This document shows, one piece after another, positions 47,601 through 60,700 of a stretch of DNA of 64,000 bases; position 1 is the stretch's first letter; every line of letters begins with the position of its first letter. The translations under genes and the position numbers were made by a program. The notes under the pieces are model-generated. The model saw nothing but the letters and a program-made list of their open reading frames with translations. It ran no database searches and was not told the origin of the DNA. The stretch covers positions 6,758,001 through 6,822,000 of the forward strand of contig NC_092365.1 of the NCBI RefSeq assembly GCF_030848805.1, given 5' to 3'. This DNA is from Temnothorax longispinosus (Eukaryota > Arthropoda > Insecta > Hymenoptera > Formicidae).

Positions 47601-50600
47601 CTTTAATGAGAGCTTCTTTTAACAAAATGAAAAACTTTTCTCCGTGTTTTCAAGGGTCGTTCCGTACTGCAGAACACCTTGCGATTCGCTTTGTTTCGCA
47701 CCAGATTCCAGTGTGATTACGAAACTTATTTCGAATAGCACAGTGTAATGTCTTGCTGTTTATTTTGTTCGCGCGTATATGAAGTAGGAAATGTTTGTAT
47801 TGGCAAATGTCGTTCACACCCGGTGCACCCTGCACCGAACGCAGTAGGAGTTGTGTCGACCGTAGCAATTTCCTTTTCGTAGTGATCTTCCCCCCCCTTT
47901 TTTTTCTTTTTGCAATGTCCTCGCACAGCAATGGAGTTGCATGGCACGTTACGCAATAGCACGAATTACAAATGTTCCCGATACTGCATTGGGCACACCA
48001 ACGTAAACGTATTTGTGTAGTCGATTATTTTTAGCAACAATTAAATTGATGTGGCGGCGACGAGCGAAATAGCTAAAGCGGCGAAATAATTAGAATTATA
48101 ACAACGCGCGCGGTTTATGGTTAATTCGAGATGCGACTACCTATGCCATATCGCACTGGTGCAGGATGTATAAATGTACATGATGCGTAATATTTTCGCT
48201 CGTGTTACGCCAAAAAGAACGACCGCAGGTTTTATCGTGCGTGTTTTGAACTCTGTGACCTTTGGATCATGTCTGCATCGTATGCAGCGTCGCGTATTCG
48301 ATTAACAATGCAGAAAATATTTTAATTAAGCTGCGCAAACCAGCGCAAATTTCATGTAAAAAAGTACCTTTTTAAAATGTAACAGTACCTTTTAAATGTA
48401 ACAAAGGTCAGTTATCGTATTTATGCATAATTATTGTTATATTCATGCAAATATCTCCTTCCGAAGGATTTATGGGATGACGTAGAAAGTCACGAAATCG
48501 CGACGACCTTATCCCGCGGGAAAAGTTTTAACGAATGTAAACTAAACTGTCAAATTTCAAGCAGCTTAGGAAACTTATAATGGATTTATTAGCAAACTAA
48601 TTAAAGATTTATATGGCCAGATCCAGCGAAGTGCTTTGAAAAAAATATCGCGTGGAAAAATTTGCAAAATAATGTCATTTAGCCTTGAGACATTGTTTCC
48701 AAGTTAACAGCAAAATGTACTTAATGCATTTAGCAGCTGTGCATTATCCGAAGCAATAATTAAATTACCTGGATCAAGTTTTCTCGTGCCCAGGTGGACT
48801 GAGAAAATTACGCGATGTCATTTCAGATACGCGATCCAATGATGAAATTACACAACATTTTTTCCGCATTTGATGCTACACCGGTCGCCGTACCGTGAAA
48901 TCACAAAGTGTGTAGGAAATTTTACGGCAAGAAGAAAAACCGCAATTATGTGTGCCGCCACATGTAAACAAGTAATTATTTTACATGCAAAGTTTTCGGA
49001 AGTATACGTGGAAAGGAACGATGTTATATTAACGTGACATTAAGCTAATAACAGTCTAATTGACCATAATCTTGTTAATGCCTTAATGAGACAAATATCA
49101 TTAGCATGACGTATTCATTAATACTGTTACTGAATTAACAAGATTATTTGTAGTTAGAATTAGCTGTTAATTGATATTGTTAATGCAACATTATTTTTTT
49201 CCGTGCAGATTATTATATATAAAATACTTGCGTATATATAAAATATATATGACTGTCGAAATTATGGCGTTGTTCGACGAGGGAAATTCTTATCTCGTAC
49301 ATAATTGAAGGATTCTAATATATACCAGACGTAATTTGCAAGTTCGTAATTTGTTAAGTCGACTTTACGTATAAAGTCGTTTCTGAAATAGACTTACAAA
49401 TTACGGACTTACCTCATTTTTTTATTGGATCTTTCAATTTCAATCGAGATACAATCCTACAGCTCTATAGATTTCCCTTTGATATTTTACATTTCACGTT
49501 TTTTTCTTTAATAAATCTTTTCTCTTGAAGCTACCGTATCTAATTAACTTTTGCTATGTAATTTACTCTTTATAACGAATTTCTTTTAATTAATTTGACA
49601 CACCCCGCTTCACGCTACACGCGACATTCCGCGAACATCGAGAAAGTCAAATGGTACTGGAATCAAAGGCGAATAAAATCATAAAAAATTATTTAATTAA
49701 ATATGGACTCATAAATAGCTCGTCATTATGCATCGATATCTCACACCTCCCCTCCCCTTTAATTTGCTACTACGCTCGAATCTGATTTAGTTTCAATGCA
49801 TATTTATATAGGTTAGCCAATATTTTAATGTCAAACATCAACATTTTCTACAAATTTTATTCATGTTAGGTGCCCATGGCGTGTTCATAATCATTACTTA
49901 CTATTATTGTTATTACACAAATCACATTTTTTAAATTTACGTAATTCGTATCCCTAGGCTACTTTTTTGTTCCTTATTTTTCTTGACGAAGCAAGTTGTT
50001 TTACTTCGTTACACGCGGGATATGTTGGAGAATGGTCGTCGGATGGTTGTGGAGCAAATTCTTCTCCCATGCGTCGAATTAAACCATAAACCACAGCTGT
50101 AACAATACATTTAAACGTATTAATTAACGAAGAAAATGTGAATGTAAAAGACATTTCACCGATCAATATGGATAATCGCATAAAAATGTATTCTTTAATA
50201 AGCAATAATAATAATATTAATAACAATATAATAATAATAATAATAATGATAAATAATAATAATAATAATAATCTCGAGTTAAAGAATAAAGCTCTTAGCT
50301 ACGATCTCATCAAGAATTATTAAAATATGTTTATTTACTTCTGGTACTGTTCCTTGGACGCATTTCGCCACTTCGAAGATCTTTTCGCACGGATCCGCAC
50401 CGTCTGAAACATCGATCGAATCAGAGAACAAGAAGTTTGAATGAAATAATAATATAGAGTAACAATACACAGAAAATTCGTGTAAAATGCATTTCGTTTA
50501 CAACGTACCTTGCTTAGCGCATTTGTTCAAAATCTTGGTACCTATCTCTAGAAATTGCTCCGGGATAACGGTGAGCAGCATCTCAGCTTCCAAATTACCT

Positions 50601-53600
50601 TCTTCGTCAACCTAATCGGCGAAACGTTATCGTTACGATATCAGTTTTGCATTTGACTCGTCGCGCGTAATAAGCTAGGGTGATATTTCGATGAACATTA
50701 CCAAACTGAAGGCGTCGAGGAGGCAGTTCATGTAGCACGTTATACTCCGGTCATTCGTGAGCTTTCCATCGTTAACTTCGTCGATCAGTGCTGTATCGCA
50801 GAATTGAAATATACCCGTTATAATTGCGAAGAGACGAGAACTTTGATATCGAGGGGTGGGGAAGGGACTTTAAAGTTTAGCGCGGGACTTTTATTGGCCA
50901 AATGTTGATCGCGCTATATTATACTTAATCGCGCGCGGAGCTCACCTTGAGACGTTCCGTGTTCGGCCATGCACCGTTTCTTGTCAGCTTGAACCATCTC
51001 CAACATTTCCGGGGGTATCCAGTCAGGTGGCTACGCAAAATCAGAATTTATTACGAGCGCGTCGGACAGCGGGTAGGTATTCTCGCGTGTCTCGGACTTT
51101 AGCACTATTCTCGACAAGTCGCGCGCACGCGAGCGCGCGCTCGTCGAATCGGCACATCACAATGGGTTATATAGCAGTGGGTCACTGCCGATTTATCGTC
51201 GCGTTGTTCCCTATCGAGCGGGGCATGATCTGTCCCGCGGTTTAAACGAAAGTAAGCTGAAGGGCTTACCCCGGCGGACACGTAAATCGCCTGTAGCAAC
51301 ACTACGCCGAGGATCACCGACACGTGCATCGTCGTAACGTTATTGCTTGATCGCTCGCTTGGCACCTCGATATGTCACTTTTCTACGGCAAAATGTACCA
51401 ACCGCGCCGGTCGCCGGCGGTTTTTATAACGCCGCGACAACGGGATGTGGGCGTGCTCGATAGAGGGCTAATGCCATATCCTTCGCTTACTGATTGTGGC
51501 TCTTCGCCGTTAAGTCGCCGATTAAACCCCCGGCTAATTTTCGACTCTTAACGGAAGCGGTGCAGCGCGCAATTACGTGCGTCCGCGACCTTGTGTGTAT
51601 CCTGTGCATACGCGCATCTATACGAACACACGCTCGGCTTGATGCGTGGAACTTTTCGATTTTCATTCAGTAAACAGTTAAACTGGGATCGGAAAAGCTA
51701 GATGAGAATTTTTTTGTCTACCCCCGTTTTACGCAAACGCTTTCTCTCGATGACGCTGTCGAATGGGGACGTAGCAATTATTCTAACAAAATATTTTCAA
51801 CTTCAAACGCGAGAGCTCTAATTTGATATATCAAACAACGTAATATTTCGTGGAATTTTTAAAAAGTCATAATTGAATTAAAAAATAACATATATCTTGA
51901 TGGAAATAATTCCGTCGACCTTTGGTTTTAATTTTTCATGGAAATTGTAAAACTACACTTGAAATATTTACTTTAGGCTAAATAAACGGGAAGCACTTAA
52001 TATACGTAATTAACTCCATTGAACCTAAGCCGGAGACGGACGCTTATTCGGTTCAACGCACGACCCTATGGTGTTTTCAATTCCGACATATTTATTGTTG
52101 GAGTCACACTTATAGACCGTAAGCCGTGTGTGCATTCCATTGTTTCAACAATTTAAATCACACGCCCGCGCCATTGTGTTCAAATTTATCATAAGTCGAG
52201 TTTGTTTGCAGAATGTTTTTTTTTTAGAATGTCGTAATACGGCCATTTTTAATTAATTCGTAGTACATAAAAAATTATTGACAGAATATTTTTCTTTTTT
52301 TTACGTAATATTATCGATACATATCAATATCTAAATGAAGTCCGCTGATAATGCGGAAGATACACTTGCACGAAACGATGTCGTAACTGCTAAAGGATAC
52401 AATGTACGGAGGGATTATCAAATTACCTGAATTATAAGAATCAACATGGCGATACGAAATCACCAGGTATGATAATAACTGAAAATTGGCTAATTTCGTT
52501 TTACATTCGAGGTAAAAGGAAAAAATAGAAGGTAAAAAAGAGATCGTATTAACTGTCGTACTTGCGATACACTAATTTGATACTTCCGATCATATTATCG
52601 CCGTAATAACTCGGAATTATAGATCAGACTTTGTATTGTACGATTGCTGCAATTTGTCAATGATTGTAATTGTTTGCTTATACGGAGGCTGCAATATGTA
52701 ACGCTGCCGGAGGTAATAAACAAAGGGGAAATTCGTATTTCAGTTTACGGTACACGCGCACAGAGCACGTATCACTCCATATAACGAAGCAATTAAATCG
52801 CGAAACGAAAATGTAATATCGTAGCCGCTTCGCCGTCGCGTTATTATCAAACGTTCGCGCATACAAGTCTTTCGCGAGGCGAGAACAAAAGACGCAACAT
52901 TCTCAAATTTAACCGCGTTAAATCGAATCGACGAACCCGCCTGATTGACCTTCCATTACGCGCTATTTTCCTCGTCCACTGGTAATCATTGAAAATTAAT
53001 TAGATTACAGATACAACGTAATTCGATTGACGCCGCGCGTTTAGACGGTTGATACATCTGTTGGATCATGCGCGGCAAGTGCATGTTAAAATTACGTGTT
53101 ATCGAAGAAAAAAAGAAACAGATTTAGAAATTGAAATATTTATTGCTAATACGATGCACGAGAAAGTAGTTCAACGCCGACAAACGTTTTTTATGGATGT
53201 CAATAATGAGATCTGTACCTAAGCATTTTTTTTCGAATCAACTTTTGTTTTAGCGATTCAGCTGAAACTCAAAGGACATATCGCAAAATTGTATGTAATT
53301 CGATCGTGGTACGGTCGAACTTCTTTAGTTTTTAGCTGTAATTGTATGTAATTCGAAATAATGTAAAGCCGTGTGTTTCTCTCCTCGTATATCGAAAGAC
53401 CTTGCGAGGTTTCCTGAATAAGTGATACTTTGCGAGCTGTCTTATAGCTCCGCGAGAAATTGATCGATCAACGCAGGACAATGGGAAATCATTGTGTTTA
53501 GTCTACGTGTATCACAATGCCACCGAGAGAGACCTGTGCTTATTAATATACTCCGACCTTGATACAGCGCTTGGTTTGAGGGTAAAACGAGTCCTATGTA

Positions 53601-56600
53601 CCGCTTATATCCCGCGCAAGTTTCTATTACCGGATTAGCGCGACAAATTGCCCCGGCATACGTTTCTGATACCCGATTATCCCAAGTCCACGTGTGGATA
53701 TCCGATTATCCCTATTCAAAAGGATCCAAATTCGTCGATCCCGATGGGATCGAGGCTCGAGTGCGTATAAAGGAAGTATAAAGATCCGGGAAGTTGCCAG
53801 CAAGATAGTCTCAAGGTCAAGTTTCGATCGCGCGAGAAAATGCACCGAGGCGGTCTTACCTCGGGCGGTCTACCTCTCCTCGCGGATGTGCGATCGGGGT
53901 CAAGAGATTCCTCCCGGGTTCTTACCCCGCCGCTTCGATCATTCCGGTCGCGCCTCCCGAGGCCGGCGAGGCCTGGCCGTCGTCGTCGTCGTCGCGATTG
54001 CATTCGCGTCGTCTTTTCGCTCGTCCAACTTTCTCGCGCGCACAACGAATCGATCGAATTTCCGGCGGATTTCTGCTCCTGCGCACGTGCCGTGGCGCAC
54101 CTATCCGCCGTTCATGTCGCCGCGCCGCGACGAGAGCCTCGGCGGCACGGCTTAGCCTTGCGCTCCGATCTCTGTCGGCGCAATCTAATTGAATGGCAGC
54201 CCCGTGGGCGATAAGGCGTACCGTACGAGCCTTCATTCTCGGGATAATATAAATAGCAACCTCGGAATAATATCGTCGTAACTTCCACTTGCTTTCGGAG
54301 CCACGTCTAACATCCCTATTCAAACGTCTATTCAAATACCTGGGCAACGCGTTAAAATTATCATGATTTTCAAGCACGTGGCGTGGAAAAGCTGGCTGGA
54401 CAAATATTACTATTGACTTAGGAAGAATACAAAATAATTATATTTTGCGATAAGACTTGAATTTAAAAGCGGATCGGGGAGCAGAGTCGGCCGCTATCTC
54501 TAACTTTGCGCTTTTTCATCAAGAAGTCCCGCGGGAAGGAAGGATTTTCTCATTCGCTTTTCCGACACGGTGTTTCCGTGCAGCCTTTAGAGTTCCGCAC
54601 GGCAGGATATTCCTCCAACGATGCGAGTAACCACGCGCAAGCTCCGGGGGCACAGCAGAAAACAAACGCCACCGCATACACGTGCTTCGGGGCAAGTGTG
54701 CACTCGCATACGAAATATTGATCGCGTTACCTCGTGCAGAGGTATACTCGCAGTTTCATTCGTTCCCGGCGTGCCGATTGTTACGGCCGTTGCTGCCGCG
54801 GCGGCCGGCGGCGGCGGCGGCGGCGGCCGCAGCTGCACCCAGCTTCGATCGTCGCGGTCCTTACGCCCCCCGCGAAATTTTGCGGGAGACGTCGACGCTC
54901 CGCTTTTCTACGGAGATTATATACGCGATAACAACGCTTTATTGCCTTTCTGTTTGCAAAACAGAATCTGAGATCCCTTGATCCGCCCTTCATCCGTCGC
55001 AGCCCACGACACGGCAATCGATTTTCCACGGATAACGCTCGTTTCGCATCGAGATTCCCGGGGATTATGTCCGCGTGTGCTAACGAAGCGATCCCTTTAA
55101 GACCTCGCTATTGACTTGTTGTTTCTCGCTTGATCCGCGAGAGACGATGGTTTATGAAATTCAGAGAAGAGCACGTTATAGATCGATCCTTTGTGTACTG
55201 TTGGACGGAATTCCGTGCTTTAGCTACGGCAGGACGTGGAAATTCGGTCAGAGATGCCGCGTGCGTCCTGTTTCTTTCTTATCAATCGACAGGCCTTGAA
55301 TGGCGATGGGTATCCTCGTCGAAGTGGGTCATCGCCGTCGGGAGTCGGCAGACGGCGGCGTAGCGTCGTGACGACGACCGACGACGACGACGACGACGAC
55401 GACGTGTGTGTGGGTGGAGCGAAGTTGTCATTAGAAGGCAAGGGTAGGGACCTAGGTCGCTGGAGCAGGGAACTGCTTGCGGGAGTAGGAGGGGGCGGGT
55501 GGTCGTAAAAGGAAGCTTCTTCTTCCGCGACGATCGGCTCCCGACCTCTTCAACGCGTTCCGTATTTCTCGCCCCATTCATAATGTCTGGCACGACCCGT
55601 TCTGCAGACTGCACAAAAATACTTGGTTTAACTCGGTCTGACCCGCCGCCGTTAAGATCTATCTTCCATTTACGAAGATTTCATCATCCGTCACCTTCCT
55701 TCTAACATATAACCCGCATTAATCATTAGCGATTAATATTTTGATTAATATTCCGCGTGACCGTTGCGTCGGTGCCGTTTACATTCAAGCTCAAGTCTTG
55801 TTTTGTGCATTTTTTATCTCCAGGAATATTTCCAAAAGTCGAAAGTCTCCAATTTCAGCCTAATTTCTGCCAAAAAGTTTTATCATCTCGCGTTACGTAA
55901 TATTATTCAGTAATATCGAGGGTCTTTGATTTTCTCGTTGAGAAAATCCTTACACGGCGTGATTCGCGTGAGGGGCTGCTTCGCTCCATAATTTCTCATT
56001 CCACTGCACCGTTAGCGATCCGACATCGGACGGTCGACTTGCATAAGAGGTCAAATGAAGATAAAATTACAACCTGGAAAGTGTCATCGGCGTTCGATCG
56101 AACGGTGTGTCCTTGAATATCATCTGTGAAAGTCGAAGGACATAAGCCGGATAAATATTTAATAGCGGAGTATCGTGGCTCAAGTCCAAATTAAAGTTCA
56201 TTCAAGTCGGGGAAAAAGTTGCAACTTTTTCGGCCGCGAAATTTTTCTCAGCGTCAGGATAAAATCTGTCGTTTTGTAGCTATGCGGATGCTTTATTATT
56301 TTCGCGCGCATAAAATCGATACTTCGTATTAGGATATTAATTTTTCGCTGAGAGTAATTATACCGTGAATCTGTTCGATCGTACAGGCCCAAGATTTTCC
56401 CTCGTATTTCCCTTTTTCTCTTCGTTCGGGCATAAACCACGCGTATCGACGCGTACACGACCTTCGAAAACGGTTCTTTCGCGTTACTACTAAAAGAGAA
56501 TTTAACAGATTATTGCATCCAAGAGCTTAAAAGATTGCCCTGAAAACACAATTTTCCAAATAAGATTGCATTCGCACGATTTCTTTTGCTTATTGCGAAA

Positions 56601-57664
56601 GAAGATTGAAGCTGAAATATAGAGAATTAATTATAAACCTTATTCGATTATTTGTAACATAAAATCGTTTATTAATAATAGTAATTTTTTTATAATAGTC
56701 TGCATAAACTTAGATGAGATATATTAAATCTACAACATATTTTTAAATATACATCTTTTTAAACATTTATTTATTTATTTATTTATTCAATCACTGCCTT
56801 ATTGCGGCTTCGGATGGATATCTTTTTAAACATTTATGTAGTATCTTTCGTCGAAAGAAAAGATAGCGAATAATACGGATACGAGTATAAACCGCAAATG
56901 GCTAATAGAAAGTCGCTGAAATAAAACTACTAAAGGATATAAATTATTAGTAGAAAGTCGCCAAGTTTTGCGTTGAAAACTTGTTTCTCTCTGTGAGTGA
57001 GAGATTCGAGATCAGGGCTGGATTTTCATGTAAAAAGAATATAGGCGAGCTCTATCTTTTCGGAGATTTTGCAAAAATCTGAAAAAAATTTAACTTTTAT
57101 TATTATTCGCTAGACGAATGCGATCTTTCTCCTGTCTGCATTCTCACGTATCACAGAGTTAGGATCGGAATAAATTTAAATTCGGGGCAGAGTACCTACG
57201 CGACGTGCAACATAGCGCTCGAGCGCTCTGCACTCCGCGAGGCGATCGGGATGAATAACGATATATACGTTGCGGGCGCAACGTGTGTGCCGTGTGTGCC
57301 GTTTTACTTTGACAGGCCCTCCGCTCGTCGGTAATCTCATTCTTGAATATGGATAGCGGAGTAATTACATTCAGGCTTCCTCGTGGCGGGACGTGAAACA
57401 CACGGGAGGGAAATCGGCTGGCGGCGACGCGACGTATGTAACATCGATCGCGAGCCCTTGTAACCCTCAATGTGCATCGCATCCGTCACACGTTGCTCTC
57501 GCGAGACCAATATTGGCCTCGTGTCAGGAGCATGCAGGTAGCATAAGGAAAGCCCGGGAGTCGCTGTCGCGCGCGTTCGTTTCAATCACCGGCACGTGCC
57601 GACACGCCGCGGACAGTAGCGACGACGCGTATTCTCTAATCTATTGAAACTTATTGAGAGAGAC

Positions 57665-57706
<42 letters not shown>

Positions 57707-60700
57707 TGTATGAAGACACATATGAAAACCGCCACAGCGCTCTAAGTGATAAACGGCTTTAGTCGCCTCACATTGTCTTCAAATAGGTCATTCGTTTCTA
57801 CCCTAGGATGACAAGGTATTTTACAGTCGGGAAATACACGGTGTTCAACGGGAAGACTGTCTAAAAGAGCGCTAACGTAGCTCATACTGTTTCTCTCGTC
57901 GTTACTCTCTCGAAGAGTGAAATATCACTTAAAACGAGTAAAATGCAAGTGTAAAGAAAACTGAAAATTAAGTCTGTGCACTTTGAGTGATTCGCCACTC
58001 TAACTATAAGAAATAGTAAAATTGCGTTATAAGTTGGAGTGAAAGGGCACTCTTTTCGAGTGCAGTAGATCAGTGTTTACAGGAGTGAATTATGTCATTC
58101 TACAATTTTAAGTGGAAAATTTCACTCTGTTAGAGTCATTTCTCAGTCGATCTTTAATGGATCGTTTACTGTACATAGCTTTAGAGTGAGATCGTATCAC
58201 TCTGGTAGAGTAGCCGCTCTAAAAGTTTGAGTAAAAAATTCACTCCCACCTTATGAGTGCTTGAATTTATTCAAATTAGAATAACAACCCTCTCTTTTGG
58301 AGTGACTATCGCAATTACTCTAATTTCTAATATATTAGTGGTGAAATTACTAATGAGATGTGGAGAGTAAAAGAGAAAGAGTTAAGTGGACGAGGAATCG
58401 ACCTGCCGCACGGAGGCGGTTGATTGTCCTCGTTTGACTTTTCGGGCGAATATGGTAAATTCGCGAGACATGGACATGGCTTTTATTAACGTCGACACTA
58501 ATTGAAGGTATGTTTCTTCAACGAGCGCGACGTTGGTCGATGCGCCGCGCCGCGCCGCTCCGCGTCGCGCCGTCTCGTGCGACGCCCACGACCCTGACAT
58601 TGGGAAAGTTGTGAATGGAGACGTCGACCCGCGTGGAGTTCCTACTTCATTTCCAGATTTTCGATATAATTAATAAAGTTTCGGTTTCTTTTTCTCGGGG
58701 AGATCCGACGTGTCCGAGATCCGACGTGTTTAGCACTCGGTACTATCTTAGTGTCGTCCTAGAAAAACGCAAAATGTAGAGATTTCCTCGCGTTTCACGA
58801 GAGGGGAAAAAAGAAAGACTTCCGATACATTTTTCCCTTTTTTGAAAGTTAACAAAGAAAGTCTTTTGTTTTAGGTCTATTAAAATAGTATAAGCTGCCC
58901 CTCTATCGATTCGCGTCGCGGCGCGATCGTCGTCATAAATCACACAAGTTAATAGCATTTTGTGGCTGCTTATAACATTGTTATTTATAATTTCTGGGGT
59001 TTTATCCTAACAAAGGTTTTATATAAAGCCCGGCGTGGCCGGTGCCGAGCGTCCACCACGAGATACGCGGCGGAATATATGTTAGTATCCACGCTATCAT
59101 CATACGCGCGGGCGCGACGAATATCCCGGACACGTGCACGCGGCCGCTTCTGTGTGCGCGTGTGCGTGTGCGTGTGCGTGTGCGTGTGTGTGTAGCGCCG
59201 CCTCGCTCGTGTATGCGACGTAAAAAAAGTCGCGGTGAAGCTATTCTTGCATCGTCACTATACCAGACGCCACTATACGTTCTGCATATTACATTATGCA
59301 AATGGGGTAACGTAGCGTAGTGATGATCTGGTCGTTAAAACTCGTATCGCGGCGCTGGCTTCCTCAAAATACGCTTCGATAAAACCTATCGCGGGAGTTA
59401 TCACACGCGTGCTTACGCGCGTGGTTAAGCCGTTACGTCACCGGCGATTCCAACTACGTGGAATTGTTGCGTCGCATATAAATATCGCTACATCTACTCT
59501 CGCATCTACGGCGAGTAAGAATCAAAGGTTTCTTCACAATTGAACGGGACGCGGTCGCAAGACGCTTTCTCAACGATCGCTTTCGAAATACAGGGCCGAA
59601 ATTCTTATACGGAACGAACGAGAGATTAGGCGAGAGATGTGTATGGTATTTTTGTTATATTCGATCTCCAACTTGACGTAAATAGCGACAGTTTAGTTTT
59701 CGAGGAAAGTGTTGTGTCACGTCAATGTTTTGCTCGCTTGAAGTATAGTGTTGAAACGTTTTTTACACAACTGATACCGCGATTAACGAGCGGATGACAC
59801 GCGTGCTCGTTCAGCATACTGTTCACGAACGTCTACATAATCGTGAAAGAGACGTTCCGTGTTTATCGCATAAATTCAACAGATATTAGGTAATAGCCGT
59901 GCGACCCACGCTCAACCGACACATGGCGATCAACGCAGCGGGAGCGGATAGAGATTTCTTTATTGGATTCGCAGTCTCGCCGCAGACAGGAAGCTCAAAA
60001 TCCCACGAAATCGTTTCATCCCTGTTGATCGGGCGCTTATTTTCTTCTATAGGAATTTAAAGAGGGAATTTTTTTTCAACAACACGGTCTTTTTTCGTAG
60101 AAAAGCCCTGCTCTCGAAATTTAATACGTTAATTAAGTTTGTTGTTTGCATTATACATCTGTAAGATCGTGAGATGATTACGATGGAGGGGAGTTTGGAA
60201 TTGAAGAATAATTTAATCTTTAACAGGGATGATTATAAAACGTAGAGAATGTCGCAAACAATCTTCGCCTGGAGTTTCTTAAAAGGAAAACGCGATATTA
60301 TCTGATCGCGTTAGCGACGTCCAATTTGCAGTATGCTTTCTTTTCTCGAGATGTAAAGCAGCGAGATATCGCTTCTCGGAAGTGGCCCTTGTTGTGCATC
60401 CCTCTCGCGTCTCAGGCGACGGATAAGGGAAGGGTATTGTCGGTCGGTATATTGAAGGCTGAAAAACTTGACGATCAAATACGTGGCAAAAAATAGCCGC
60501 GATAGGAAAGCAGCGAGGTGACGACGACGCATTCGGTAGATTGCGACATAAAATTTATGTCACGGTGAAAAATACGAGAGATATCGACGAAGGAAGCCTC
60601 ATATAGTAGGTGCTTTGAGAATTTTCTCACTCGTGGAACGAGCGGGATGAATTTTGTCAGGTGCGACACTAAATGGGATCTCTATGGGTATTCGGGTCAT

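Noticed and set aside
53694..54377. Overlapping Arg-rich frames of 110-153 codons
   Set aside because: Composition artefacts of CpG-rich intron; frames on both strands, no splice or domain support.
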